Shown here piece after piece: positions 47,872-63,429 of a DNA stretch of 64,000 nucleotides. Origin of the DNA: Apostichopus japonicus. Taxonomy: Eukaryota; Echinodermata; Holothuroidea; Aspidochirotida; Stichopodidae. The position numbers were made by a program, and so were the translations under genes. Position 1 is the first letter of the stretch; every line of letters starts with the position of its first letter. Location: assembly GCF_037975245.1 (NCBI RefSeq), contig NC_092570.1, forward strand, positions 7,237,001-7,301,000, in the 5' to 3' direction. The notes beneath the pieces were generated by a model that did not search any database, was not told the DNA's origin, and was given only the letters and a program-made list of their open reading frames with translations.

Positions 47872-47982
47872 AATACAAATAACACGTATGACTATGCAGA
47901 CCAAAGAGAACTTAACATTAGGGAGTTACAAAGGCAATCTTATGGAACGCCGAAAGTTCAACAATACGAAACTGTACAATAA
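47872..47982 (+). pseudogene. 3' end relic of C-type receptor on + strand
   Basis: Reads NTYDYADQRELN...RELQRQSYGTPKVQQYETVQ and TAA at 47980-47982, then a delta-type 3' flank. Only the last ~36 codons remain. It is joined upstream to inverted delta sequence. It is not continuous with the truncated gene at 46244, which is on the other strand. Confidence 0.85.
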
Positions 47983-51244
<3,262 letters not shown>

Positions 51245-52918
51245 TTATATTTTCTGTATCCTTCTGAAGAGCAATCGTAAAAGCCAGCGTACCTTTGTTC
51301 ATTCATGCTTTAAGACAAAGGTACATGTGAATTATATTTGTCCAGTCTTGGCACCGAAACACATCGACCTGAACTGTACTGCAACAGAAATATTATGAAT
51401 TTGATGTCAACCTATGTTTCCTTTTATTAGCATATCAGTTTAAGTGCACACACAGTATTGTATCGTGTAAAAATCCAAGATGGTGAATACGAGTATCACG
51501 ACAATGTTGGAATACCTGTATAAGTATACGGAATCACATTACATGTATTCTTGTCAGAAAATAACCGCCACAACCTCGCTATATTGTAAAGGGAAATAAC
51601 CGTTAATGACAAACTGTCACTGATATAGAAATACGCAATGATTGATCTTTCTCACTTGTTAATACGTTTTTCGATAGCTACATGAGGACTTTGACAAGTC
51701 TAAAATATAAAGTATAAGATAATGAACTACCGCATGTTCTGGATTCTCTAGTATTTGAATTACTTCAGTCTAGGTTATACAATTTTATATAGCCTACGTT
51801 TAGTTTGGCCTACAAATTTCCACTTTGCGGATGAAAAGTCTGTGTCAAACACAATTTACAAGGTTGTCTTTAATATTTCAAAGAGCGTTGGTATCAAATC
51901 CTCTATAATTCAAAATATATACAAACAGCAAATAAATGTTTATTGTACAAATGTTAAAGTAAAAATGGTTTCCGGTGCGCACCATCCTATAATGGAAAGC
52001 AGATAACCGTACCAGTAAGATGGGTTAAATTAATGGTAGGTGAAGGGGGTCTGTGTGGCGGACTTTATGAGTCACAAAGATCATTGACGATTTCCAGGTA
52101 GTCCTCAATTTACGAACCATTCGTAGGTAATGGACAGAGGTGACAAGAGTTTCGCCTGTAGATAGGCCTAACATGTATTGTACAACAGTCATACAATATA
52201 AGGCCTATCAATGAATAATGCAATGAACTTAGTAACACTTTGGAATATCTCAAACTGGACCTGTAGAATTCAAGGGTCCGAGAGTCGACAGATCTGTTAT
52301 GCCTCTGGGCCCCCTTTTGTGACTATTCAGTTGCGTTATAAATGTATTTCAAAAAGGAGAATACATTATTCTTTTTCCATACATTCCCGAGCTACTTAAT
52401 TGGCCCGGGCGCGGGATAAACTTTCGTTACCCCACTTTTGCGGTCAGGCCTGTGTACAGAATGTATCATCCTCGGGAGGGGGGGGGGAGGGGTCAATAGA
52501 AACTTGTAAACTGATTGTACACAGAAATGACGTACAATGTCACCAACATAACAGACAAATACATGCCAGACCCGTTATTTGATTTTACGGTATGTAACAT
52601 AACCATATCAAGTTGCGTATTCGCATAAAATCGAGTCTATTAAGTAAATACAGGAACTGATGCACATCAGTTTGGCAAATACCATGCCTTGCTTTTGCTT
52701 ATTAGTTATTTAACACGAAATCATAAACTTAAAGTAAAATCATACAAATCTAAACAAGCATTTTGCTATCTCTGAGACATCAACTGATTTGAGGTGTTCG
52801 CTCCTCATCCAACATATGAAATTAATTTTGATAACTAACTCTCATAACTTTGGTATGCAGGCTCAAAGAGGTGGGTAGGAAGGGGGTATACTGTTTACCT
52901 TTGAATTGTGTCATTATC
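51245..52918. repeat. Array block alpha, copy 3
   Basis: Collinear with 12345-13873, and with 34350-35665 after 51575. It is the 3' flank of the gene at 52919. No gene was recognised. Confidence 0.8.
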
Positions 52919-54421
52919 TTATGTTAGAGTTTCGTTTTTGCTAGGATCAAGAACATCGTAATGAATTTCATCTTCTGTATTATCTTCACACGGCTCATAT
53001 ACAGAACAGTCGACCATAGCGTTGGTATTGATCGAAGAATCATTTTGGAAATTGCCATCTAGAAATGTCAATGTATCAATATCAACTATTGAATATGGTT
53101 CACATTGAGTATCACGTAATTGACTTTCCTGGTAACGAGTAGATCTTTTCTTCACTTTCGCGTAAAGATCGTCTGGTACTTCATCTTCATCGTTCTTTGT
53201 GTTAGATTTGTGTTTATATTCTTCTATTCCATGAGAAGTTGACTGTCTGACGTCATGACGAACGCTTCTTTTCTCCACTTTTTTGTAAAGATCTTCAGGT
53301 AGTTTTCCTTCTCTGTTCATTGTATTCCAATTATTTTTATCCTCCAAATATTCTATCTGTCTTTTGCTCTGTGTTTCATTGTATGAAGACAAGCCTTGAT
53401 TTGGGCTATCAGATAATTTTCCTAAGACTGTGCCTGCTTGCAAAAAGTCGTTTTTCTTATAAGGTTCATTTACATTGCTACTTTTGCCAAATGTACACTT
53501 TGTTTTACAAATGATGGTCGTCAAACACACAGCTATGATCAGGAAAACAACTGTAGAAACTACAATACCAATGATAATCCCTTTAGATTTCATGATTGGT
53601 TTGAGTGGTTCCTCGCTGGGAATAAGTGGTGTATGTGTTGACGAGGCGTGAACAACTTTAGACGTTGGATGACTTGTCGAAAAATCAGTGATTGCTACCG
53701 TTGGTCTACATACCTCTATCTGCCGAGAAGAATTGAAATTGAAGAAACAACTTTTTGAAAGAGTGTTGTAATGCGAACATTTGTATTCACCGGTCAAATT
53801 CTCCTTATGGAAGTTTATCTTAGAAATCCCTACACTCTTTGATACAGAATTGGTTGGTGATGTAAAACTGAAATCCGTAAATATCATCGAACCACCTCCT
53901 GGTTTAGATATGTTCCATGTCTGAAAAACAGTTGAACCATTGTAACTTACTGTGTAACAGACCAATTGAAAACTATTTTCATATTCATTGAACTTAGCCA
54001 AACACTGAGGTGATTCCGTAACAACGTTGAGTTCGTATTTATTCTCCATTCTAGTGTCTTCATTCTGTACCAGGCATTTATATATACCTTTGTGCTGACA
54101 AGTTACGGTTTCAATTCCAATATTCAGTGAACAAGACGACGGAGTTGCAGTGAAAACATAATCATTGGACTGAAACCCTCCTTCCTCGTAGATAGCAGTG
54201 TCGTTGAAAAACATTGATATATTACAGGTTGTCAATCCATCCCACACACACTGTAAAGTAAATTTCTCTCCGGGAAAGATGACGTCACTAACATTTCTGT
54301 ATACTTCTGCAGGACCAAGATGTACGGAGGTGGTTTGTACTGAAGCTACAAGAAGTATATGAATAATGGCGCCATATATAAAGTAAGAGACAAGTCGAAT
54401 ATAATACGTGCCTTCCATCAT
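52919..54421 (-). CDS. Hybrid two-Ig transmembrane receptor: C-like ectodomain, A-type ITIM tail (500 aa)
   Basis: One open frame: signal peptide, Ig-like domain 1 (PGEKFTLQCVWDGLTTCNIS, nearly identical to the C-type gene at 27066), Ig-like domain 2 (CLAKFNEYENSFQLVCYTV, with the second Cys of the CxxxC pair replaced by Phe as in the 61021 gene), stalk, and a transmembrane helix around GIIIGIVVSTVVFLIIAVCL. The tail has two units, LPEDLYKKVEKR and VPDDLYAKVKKR, then EPYSIVDI, VYEPCE and an ITIM IHYDVLDPSK. The proximal 5' flank is C-like and the more distal flank is B-like, while the 3' flank is A-like. The gene therefore looks assembled by recombination. Inferred inhibitory-type receptor with a C-class ligand-binding face. 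Confidence 0.85.
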   Translation of the reverse strand: MMEGTYYIRLVSYFIYGAIIHILLVASVQTTSVHLGPAEVYRNVSDVIFPGEKFTLQCVWDGLTTCNISMFFNDTAIYEEGGFQSNDYVFTATPSSCSLNIGIETVTCQHKGIYKCLVQNEDTRMENKYELNVVTESPQCLAKFNEYENSFQLVCYTVSYNGSTVFQTWNISKPGGGSMIFTDFSFTSPTNSVSKSVGISKINFHKENLTGEYKCSHYNTLSKSCFFNFNSSRQIEVCRPTVAITDFSTSHPTSKVVHASSTHTPLIPSEEPLKPIMKSKGIIIGIVVSTVVFLIIAVCLTTIICKTKCTFGKSSNVNEPYKKNDFLQAGTVLGKLSDSPNQGLSSYNETQSKRQIEYLEDKNNWNTMNREGKLPEDLYKKVEKRSVRHDVRQSTSHGIEEYKHKSNTKNDEDEVPDDLYAKVKKRSTRYQESQLRDTQCEPYSIVDIDTLTFLDGNFQNDSSINTNAMVDCSVYEPCEDNTEDEIHYDVLDPSKNETLT

Positions 54422-54555
54422 CTCTTACACTCAACGATAGAATTGTCTGAAAACTGCGACAGATCGCTTTTACCGTAGCCGCAGCCAACAGAACACCTCT
54501 TACAAGATATCAATGGCGATGACTATAGAACACGTTGCATTTTACGAAATTTGAT

Positions 54556-54592
54556 ATGATCGGACGACATCTGCAATACAGTGACACTAACA
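54556..54592 (-). promoter_or_regulatory. Conserved 5' block (C-type variant) of hybrid gene
   Basis: The + strand reads tgatcggacgacatctgcaa then tacagtgacactaac, about 135-171 bp before the ATG. Confidence 0.4.
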
Positions 54593-54649
54593 GAAAAACA
54601 AAATCCACGCGATAATAAAATAACAACAAATTGCGACAGATATTAAATA

Positions 54650-54681
54650 TGATCGGACGAAAACTGCGATAAAGTCAGACG
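54650..54681 (-). promoter_or_regulatory. Second, B-type 5' block upstream of hybrid gene
   Basis: The + strand reads gatcggacgaaaactgcgat then aaagtcagacg. A second copy of the block lies 229-260 bp before the ATG and is of the B variant, so the junction between two flank types falls between the two blocks. Confidence 0.4.
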
Positions 54682-55550
54682 AAATAATTTAAAAAATCCA
54701 TGCGATAATAATGAAGTTTGATACAATTGTCTTCTCCAGTACTCTCGTCTCACATGTTAACATTTGTACGTATAGCTTGTTAAATGATGTATGAAAATAA
54801 AGCTTTGTTGAGATCTCTTTTAAGTTTGATATAGTTTTAAGTGACACCTATTTAGCGTGGGAAAGCCTCTGGTATACACGCAAAAAGCACTACAACTTGC
54901 CTCTCTGGTACCTACAGCTAGAGCTGCACTATTATCAATTCATTGAATCATTACTCGTTTTTTATCTTCCTTTATTATTCTTTCAATTATCTCCAAAGTA
55001 AGGTGATGTCTGTTGGTCTCCAAAGACATAGAACTGTTGAATATTTGACCGATTAATTAAACTTTCTCAGCCGATATTCTCCCGGTAAACTACTTTTACA
55101 TTCGACGAAAACGACAAACTCGAAACAGTTAGACATCTCGCATAATCCTATATGCAATATCTGTAGTAGATTACTGTATACTACAATTGATATTAGCGAT
55201 AGAAAAGTCCACATCACTAGGAACGAAGAAAATGATATAATTCACCAAATTTTAAAATTTCGATTGTAGTGTTTCATTGAAGAACCAAAGCTTATTCGCC
55301 AGACCTGTTTAATGGTAGTCTTTGTCGAGAATGAATCTCCTTTATAGCTTCATTCAAAGTCCGATCGTTTAAACTTCCTTCTATTAGCATGGGAAATTAT
55401 CCAATTCTATTTGATTAAGCCTCTTTTACCCTTCTATGCTCTACAGTCTACCTAAAGCGTTCAACAATAGATCCATTGAACCACTGAATAATGTGTTTTC
55501 TGTCTGTATTTGATTTAAAGTATGATTTTTTTTAGTTGTCACATGATACC

Positions 55551-55645
55551 GGTGCTGTGGCCGAGTGGATAAAGGCGTGGGCAATTTGAAGCAATGAGGC
55601 TTAGCAAATTGGGAGGTTACGGGTACGACACCCGGCCGGGTCATA
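55551..55645 (+). mobile_element. tRNA-derived SINE-like core, copy 3
   Basis: A-box tggccgagtgg (55558-55568) and B-box-like ggtacgacacc (55622-55632). Confidence 0.6.
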
Positions 55646-58600
55646 GAAAGATGTTTTTTTCATGCAAATTGAAATGTGAGTTAACATGTTGAATTGGAAG
55701 CCACTCGACGTGTAAGTTGTAACCCATAAGCCCATGCGAGTGTCTCCCACATTTGTGGTATTTTAAGTGTCGTACAAGTAACCACTGATTATTATATTCT
55801 AATTACTATTGATTATTATTCCTATTATAATATAGATGTCAGGAGTTTCAGCGAGCTAAGAATTTATTAAGACCAGGGTGTCAACAATAGTCAACAGACT
55901 AGAATGGTCTAGAATGGAATAAATTATTCCTTTACTTTAAATTACTTTTTTGTTAAGCCGCAAGTAATAACTTTTATATCAGGGTCACCTTAACAATTTT
56001 CTTCGAATATCTGGTATAAGCAACCGTTTAAAATATATTTAGAGGGACAACAAAGTCTAACATTTATGAACACTCATGAATGTGCAATTAAAGAAACAAA
56101 TTATTCTAGCTCCAATATTTGATAGCTTGTTTCTATGCTGAGAAATATGTTCTGGAATTTGTTGGTTCATTTTGATATTACTTATCGCAACACTTTGCGT
56201 TATTTCATATGGACATTACAGCAAATTATCTCTAACGCCGTTTAATCGACAACGCCCGAAGAGAGCGTCGTACAAAATAAATATCAACATCACTTAAACT
56301 TAAGAATAGCTGTAGATGTCTAGTCATGTATGCTGTAACCTACATTTGCATATTAGAATCCGGTCGGAATGTGTGTTTCGTCACCACGTACGTGATGTCG
56401 CTTAATTCCTGATTAAGATAGCCTACACATATAACATATATTAAACTACGTAGAACATAAGAGATGTTGAGTTTATCATAAAATATTTGGAATACATGTC
56501 TGAATATTTACAGCATGTACTATAAAGAGAGATTGTTCTGTAAATACTATGTGAAGCGTAATCAAATACCAATTTTACCCAAGCATATGGTTGATATGTT
56601 ACACGACCATGCAGTTTGCTACATCAATAGAAACATCGTAAATTCAGTTTGATCAGTTCGTATATCTTCATGACCCTCCTGCGTATAACTCTACATGGGC
56701 GATTTGTTATACGTAGAAAAGGTAGAGTACAAAGGTATGTGCAGATAATAGCTGTGAGCATTATACGTATCACTCATAATGGTGTACTACCACATATGCT
56801 TATTTCTGTGAATTAAGAAATGCGCTTGGCATCTTTCCTTTAGCCTGTTGCTTTCGAAATACGTTTGGTTTAGGTGGGCTGCAGAGAAACTAAAAGGTAT
56901 TCTTCACTAACTCAACCGGTAAAATAGTGGTCACATGCCACTAGAAGTGAAGGATGGGAAGGGGGAAGTCGGGAAGGGGACGCATGACTTGGTGAACATG
57001 ATTATTCCTTTGTAGTCAATAGTCACGAGAAGACTTCTTAAAATCGAAAATGAACTCATTCCTTCTCTGAACATATCTGACGGAGAAGGGAAGCTAGACC
57101 ACCGGATGAGTCGCATCATGGAGAGATAGTGCATTGCTTTAACTATACCAGCACATACAATAACTTTCTAACCTTTGGGATCTGAAAAGAAAGGAAGTTA
57201 ATAGATTAATTTAACAGAAGCAGCTATAAGGTGTGTCTGTACTATCGCTTGAAGAATAGGTAGTGTAGTTTCTATTTGCTGTCCGTCACGGTTGAAGTTA
57301 CTTGGTAAACTTCCTTGTAACACTCTTGTTGTTTAGTGATTATAGAATTAACACCAAACATGTCGTCACCATGGTAACGTACTGGATTCAAGATAACCTA
57401 CCTATCTTTGACAAATATTTGTAAGCACCGGGTCGTGCAACTCTCCTATATATGACATCATTTTTTCAATCGTTAAATTTAACTTACAATTTTCTGATAA
57501 AATGATTCAATGCTGTGCAACTGTGCAAAGAAACTACTATGGGTTCTTCTATCCAAGTTCGGTACTACTTAGTGATATTTTCAGTCAGATAATTACACAC
57601 GTAGTGTGTACTTGAAGGTACCCATCGATTCCCGAATGTATCTTTCTTCTGCCTACTCGGTGTTATTGAGTGGCCGTGCACTTAGCTAATCGTACATATC
57701 TAAAAAGTTTGCCAAGTAATTATCTTTCATTGTTTTGTTGTATGTACTATGCTAAAAAGTGTTTTACGTATACAATCGTTCCATGCATCATTTGATAAAT
57801 GACCTAATGACGTGGACAATTTGGAATCCACTGCCGGGACAATTTGATACCTAGCATCAATAGAGAATTGTACTAAGTCATACACGCACAGTGCCGACAT
57901 GTATTAATAATTATCACACCTTAACGAGTATCGCACAACTGGAACGTATCCTCTACCGTAGATAAAATGCAGTGTTTCTGTTTCCATGACTTTATAGTGC
58001 TACTGTATAAGACTAGTATCTGGTTTCAACTGTTAACAGCGTAAACCGTAGTTCCAGTGTCAAACGATTTAACTTAACTGTTTTATTGAAATGGGAAGTA
58101 CATAACATGAATAAGTCTGATGTCATACTTGTACAAATTAGAGTTATAGTTTTGAACGATTGTAAGTTCAAAATCAAGAAACGCTATTTAAGTGTACTTT
58201 TTACTTGAACCAATGTAATCTACTGCAAAAGTCCATAATTGAAGTGATGAAACTAAACGCCATAGACTACCAAACAGAAATCTGTAAAACAGTACAGTAA
58301 TAGTCCAATGTGTTTGTTGCTGTATATTAATCAAGTAACAGATACAATGCTAACACGGATGAGAAAGGAAGTCGAAATCTTTCAATTTACTGAACATGTC
58401 AACTCAGCCAACATGTTGATTGTCTGTTTATTTTACTTTAGTAGAGTAATATGTCAATTTTGATTGATTCATGAAATCAGTAGGCCTCGGTCTTGCTATC
58501 TTTAGATCCATAATAGCAATTATAACCTTGTACCTTGTAACCTTGTACTATATGAGAAATTGTCATACTATGTCATACTATTTTAAGAAAATAATCATGC

Positions 58601-59310
58601 ACTAATTTATGTAAAATATTTTCCGGGCGTAGGAATTTACTCTGTGTTATATATTTGTTGAATTCTGATGTTATCGTATTCCTAGGCCTTAATAATCTGA
58701 ACAATAGTAACCGAGCGATTGATTTTCGCTGTCTCCATTCAGTGTTGGATGGAGTAGTATGATTGAAATTTTATCAGTACGGCAACTATAAGGTTACCAC
58801 CATATCCATGCACGTTACATTATTTGCACGTCTTTACATGTAAGCGTCGTATGCGCAGTAATAGACATTGCGGTTTAGGCTATATAGAGATGTTTTCGTT
58901 TTTAACTTTATACAATTGCTTAAAGTAGCAACACCTATGATGTTGTTATCGCGAAATTGCGATGCTTCCTTCATAAAGTTTGATGATAAGGAAAAAAAGG
59001 TTTTCAATCATAGAATTTTTTCTCGAAATATAAGTTTAGACTTCCAAGGAGTAACAAATTACACAGGTTTTGGTTCAAATGCTGTCCTTTAGGGCCACCG
59101 TAAGCTCATACCTCATACGTATTCGAACTTTTGACATTATATGAACAAGTAGAAGAGAAAAATATAACTGACATAATTCGTCAACTGAACAATAAAACAA
59201 AGAAGGCATATAACACATTTTATTTCTCTGTGTAGTGCGTAGTATACTTTAATATACTTTTACAATCAACCAAAATCTAAAATAAAATTATATATAGTTG
59301 AAGGTCAAAC

Positions 59311-59394
59311 AACAACAACAATAAAGGAATTTACCCCTGTTCGACCTCGCAAGAGGTCCTACGGGGGATAATATTTAAGTTTTGTAGAATAGAC

Positions 59395-59434
<40 letters not shown>

Positions 59435-60000
59435 CTAGGGAAAGTTGTCTATTATTCAAACAGGGAGATGCTGAGAAGTGAAGTATTGTTCGATTAACAT
59501 TGTTAAGAAGCCATAAGTACACAGGAGGTCGGAGCTGAGGAGCCAATTAGGTATGGATCACTAAAGGGGGAGGAATTTCTATTTAAATGGGATAAAGAAG
59601 ACAGAGCGGATTCTATTGTTTTGGTCGGAAGTGGTTGCTACTTAGTGGGATTAATGGAGTTGTACTTAGAGTATAAGTACACCTGGAGTTTGTGGTTAGA
59701 CCCACTTAGGAAATGGACTTTCTAAAGAGGAGAGGCTTTAGGTAAGAAGTTTGAATACAGAGAGGTGGTGGTTTTTACGGAAGTAAGTTAATGCTACATT
59801 ATGTTTCAATAGAAGTTTATTGATCAATGGATCATTCTCTAGGTTGTTTTTGTATAGTTTGGTATTAAATTCTAAGAGTAGGGTGAATAAGGATTTTGTA
59901 TTTCCTGCGAGGAGAACGTGAGAGGTAGCTATATAAGAAGGGATTTTTAGGGCAAGTCGGTAAGCTGTAGTGTGGATTCTACTTAGGATTTGTTTATTGG
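59311..60000 (-). mobile_element. 5'-truncated LINE (non-LTR retrotransposon) with 9-bp target duplication
   Basis: The insert is bounded by identical AGGTCAAAC at 59302-59310 and 60001-60009. The paralogous empty site has one copy (23849-23857). On the - strand it begins with a frame (about 60000-59738) reading LSRIHTTAYRLALKIPSYIA, resembling the C-terminal end of LINE reverse transcriptases. A 3' UTR follows, with an internal 38-A run (T at 59397-59434), a short hairpin GACCTC/GAGGTC and a terminal (TTG)n-like tail. Severe 5' truncation is usual for LINE insertion. The family is unassigned. Confidence 0.8.
59397..59434. repeat. Run of 38 T inside the LINE 3' UTR
   Basis: A homopolymer on the + strand (A run in the element's own orientation). 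It is internal to the element rather than at its 3' end. Confidence 0.95.
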
Positions 60001-61020
60001 AGGTCAAACACACGTACACCGACCACCGATATAGCATTATCTTATTACCATGGTTTGTATATAGTTGTACGGATGAGCAGGAACTCCTTAAAGTATTTAC
60101 AGGCGTCCCTAAGATTTTGATTGTAATTGGTTAGACTGAAAGTAATCAACTTTTGAATCAAATCATTTCATGACTTCAAATGCGCTTCTCTAAAAGTTGT
60201 CTCATTGCACATCAGTATTAAAAGAAAAAAATTGCATAAAAATTTACCTTCATTCATATCGGTTTTAAATTCTGACTTTATATAAATGTTAAGTTGTTCA
60301 ATATTGTAATATTTTTCAATTCGTTTCCTTTTATTCCTCTTTTCTTTTTCAATCAAAGAATTTTAAAGGATATTACAACACATCTCTCTACAGTGAAAAA
60401 CATTGTTCAGTTATCATATTTACCACCTTGCCAGCTAGGAGTTTGAGAAGAAACAATATATGAAAAGATTTAAAGCAAAAAGGTATGAAAGTATTTAAAA
60501 GAATTGTTTCTTCTTTGTCAATGATGTCATCCTATATGTAGTTTCGTTGTTCTGAAGAGATGTAATTCACCGACACAAATTTAAAGTAGAAGGATACCAA
60601 TTAATTAACCTACTTTTAAACATTTAATTAACCATGTGGTTAACCTATGTGATGAAGATGTAGGTAATAATCAACTTCATCAAAACAGTTGAGAGAGATA
60701 TTATTTCGTTAGCAAGACATCACTGCTTTCGATGTTCTTTCATGTATAAATAGAGAAGACCAAAGACTTGAGCAAGTCCACACATCTATTCGTTGAAACC
60801 AACGGCGCTTTGGGTGTTTTTGCATGTATAATGATTGTTTGCTTTTTTTTCTTTGACACGATAAAGCTTTGATAATTTTCATCAGTAATCTCAATCGATG
60901 TAAGGCATACCACTGGATCCGTTTCCCCAAATACGTTTTAATATTAAGTACGTATATTAAGAGTCGTTAAATACAACGACTCCGTCTTTTATTGATAACG
61001 CTTGCATCTCAGTATGTATT

Positions 61021-62409
61021 TTACTGTACAGTTTCGTATTGTTGAACTGTCGGTGTTCCATAAGATTGCCTTGGTAACTCTCTGGTGTTAAGCTCTCTTT
61101 GGTCTGCATAGTCATACGTGTTATTTGTATTGTTAGTTATGGTAGTATCGTACATTGTTTGGTCTGTGGTATTATGTATCCTCATAGAATAGGCTGCAGC
61201 TGCTGCTGGATTTTCGTTCTCTTCGTTTTCTGCACTTTTTGACGCATTCTTCCTATCCTTAATTTGTAACATGTAAATAGAAGTGCTATAAACAGTCGAT
61301 GGTACAGTCACTGGAAGCTCACCTTCATTCCTCATTGAATGCGGTACTTGAATACTATCTGTACGGTGTTCTTCTATTGCTTGACATGTTGAACTTTCTG
61401 AGTTAGCAGTATCGGATGATCTCCTGAAGACTACAGCTGTTTGACCCAAGTCGTTTCCCACCTGTGCTCTCTTCTCCTTCTTGTTTACTGTTTCAGAGAA
61501 GCTATTCTTCATCTTGTAAGTAATGACAGTCAAACTGGCGCAAACCATCGGAAAGACAGCCGCAGTAACTACAATAATTACAATGCTCTTAGGTTTCTTT
61601 GCTGGCTGCTTGCTAGTATCAGATGGTAGTGATGTGTGACGTAATGTACTCATTAAACGATTAATACGTGTTGGTGGAACACTGGAATATGATGTGCTAA
61701 TATCGATCCCGCGAGAATAATTGAGATTAAAAATACAACTTTTCGAAGCTTCCAATGAATAAGAACACTCGTATTGTCCCATTCGATTCTCCCCGTTTAT
61801 ATTCTCAATAGACACGCCTACGCGCTTCACCTTGCTAGGACCTTTTCTTATTGTAAATTCCGTAAATGTTGTCGAACCAACTCCTAGATCAAATATTTCC
61901 CATGTCTGAGGAACGTAACTACCAGTCGGACTAAAGGTGTAACATAACAATTGAAAGTTATTTTCATATTCATTGAACTTAGTCAAACACTGAGGCGATT
62001 CAGTAACAACATTGAGTTCATACTTATCCTTCATTGTTGTGTCTCCATTCTGTACAAGACATTTATATATTCCTTTGTGCTGTAAGTTTACATTGTTAAT
62101 TTGAATATTCAGTGAACAATTTGACGAACGACTATTAGTAAAACCACTATCCTGGGACTGAAACCCTCCTTCCTCGTAGATAGAGGTGTCATTAAATGAC
62201 ATTGATATATTACAGGTTGTCAATCCATCCCACACACACTGTAAAATAAAGAGCTCTCCAGGAAAGATGACGTCACTAAATTGTCTGAATCCTTCTGCAG
62301 GACCAAGATGTACGGATTTGGTTTGTACTGAAGCTACAAGAAGTATATGAATAATGGCGCCATACATAAAGTAAGAGACAAGTCGAAGATTATACGTGCT
62401 TTCCATCAT
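61021..62409 (-). CDS. C-type two-Ig transmembrane receptor (462 aa)
   Basis: One open frame closely related to 27066-28448. Signal peptide to about 31; Ig-like domain 1 with C58, C66, a Cys in SNCSLNI and YKC; Ig-like domain 2 (CLTKFNEYENNFQLLCYTF: the CxxxC pair is CxxxF here; QYECSYS). Stalk, then a transmembrane helix (SIVIIVVTAAVFPMVCASLT) containing an unusual Pro. The tail is the C type: KDRKNASKSAENEENENP, five alanines, several tyrosines and QQYETVQ. The last ~85 residues are virtually identical to the 27066 gene while ectodomain residues differ, suggesting recent conversion or constraint in the tail. No ITIM. Inferred surface receptor of the immune type. Confidence 0.85.
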   Translation of the reverse strand: MMESTYNLRLVSYFMYGAIIHILLVASVQTKSVHLGPAEGFRQFSDVIFPGELFILQCVWDGLTTCNISMSFNDTSIYEEGGFQSQDSGFTNSRSSNCSLNIQINNVNLQHKGIYKCLVQNGDTTMKDKYELNVVTESPQCLTKFNEYENNFQLLCYTFSPTGSYVPQTWEIFDLGVGSTTFTEFTIRKGPSKVKRVGVSIENINGENRMGQYECSYSLEASKSCIFNLNYSRGIDISTSYSSVPPTRINRLMSTLRHTSLPSDTSKQPAKKPKSIVIIVVTAAVFPMVCASLTVITYKMKNSFSETVNKKEKRAQVGNDLGQTAVVFRRSSDTANSESSTCQAIEEHRTDSIQVPHSMRNEGELPVTVPSTVYSTSIYMLQIKDRKNASKSAENEENENPAAAAAYSMRIHNTTDQTMYDTTITNNTNNTYDYADQRELNTRELPRQSYGTPTVQQYETVQ

Positions 62410-62540
62410 CTCTTACACTCAACAATAGAATTGTCTGAAAAACTGCGACAGATCGCTCTTACTTAAATCCGTTGCCAACAGAACACCGCTCACACCTTTT
62501 CAATGGCTGTTACTAGAACATGTTGTATTTTATGATATTT

Positions 62541-62581
62541 AATGTGATCGGACGACAACTGCAAAACAGTGACACGAACAG
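62541..62581 (-). promoter_or_regulatory. Conserved 5' block of C-type gene
   Basis: The + strand reads aatgtgatcggacgacaact then gcaaaacagtgacacgaacag, 132-172 bp before the ATG. Confidence 0.4.
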
Positions 62582-62635
62582 AAATGACATAAAACAAAAT
62601 CCACACGATAATAACATAACAAAAATTAATAAACT

Positions 62636-62817
62636 CCATTCCGTACACACTATAAATAAAAAGAGCTCTCCGTGGAAAGATGGCGTCACTATATTCTGTG
62701 AATCCTTCTGAAGGTCCATGAGATCAGGACGTAGTTTGTACTGAAGATTCAAGAAGCATATGAGTTAATGGCGCTATGCATGTAGTAAGCTATACACGGA
62801 AGACGATAGATGGCCAT
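62636..62817 (-). pseudogene. 5' end relic of receptor gene upstream of 61021 gene
   Basis: The counterpart of 28668-28849: aagagctctcc and aatccttctgaaggtcca are kept, and the reverse reading gives HGELFLFIVCTEW. It lies at the same distance from its C-type gene. Confidence 0.75.
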
Positions 62818-63285
62818 TACATCAATGTAATTTACACTGAATCCAATTCACAGAAAGACCAGCACATATTTTTCATAGATCTCCTCACCAGTTGTCAATA
62901 GAGCACACCCTGACACTAACTTAACGACGGTGAAATATATTACAGTGCTAACGACATATAATTCATATGATCGATACCAAAAATTAGAGTAAAGTGAAGC
63001 AGGAAGCGATAAATCCAACCTATTATAACACATTTACACGCAATTTCACTTTTACATTGAGAAACTAATTGTGTTAGCCTGAGGTACGTTGTTCGAGTAA
63101 AGTTTGAACATGAACTACAAGTAAAGATCTGTTTCAAAAAGAATGATATTTGTAACTTCCTCATTAGGAATTCCTAGTTCAGCAATGCATTCGTTGAGAG
63201 TGTGACACGTCTTATCTTCATTCAATGTTATTCTTTCAATAGTTCCTTTATGTCAGTAATGAAATATCAAGTTAGAGAGCTGTAT
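62818..63285. repeat. Array block zeta, copy 2 (distal part)
   Basis: Matches 28850-29310 closely. No gene was recognised. Array homology ends here at a TA-rich tract. Confidence 0.75.
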
Positions 63286-63393
63286 ATATTATGCTATATA
63301 TATTAAGCTATATATATATATATATATATATATATTAAGCTATATATATATATATATATATATATATTAAGCTATATATATATATATATTAAG

Positions 63394-63429
<36 letters not shown>

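Larger units (their letters stand above)
54640..58530. repeat. Array block gamma, copy 3
   Basis: Collinear with 19447-23072 and 41686-46251, lacking the hAT MITE. Contains the third SINE core. No gene was recognised. Confidence 0.8.
58540..61020. repeat. Array block delta, copy 2
   Basis: Collinear with 23073-24868 once the 690-bp LINE insertion (59311-60000) is removed. It is the 3' flank of the C-type gene at 61021. Confidence 0.8.
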
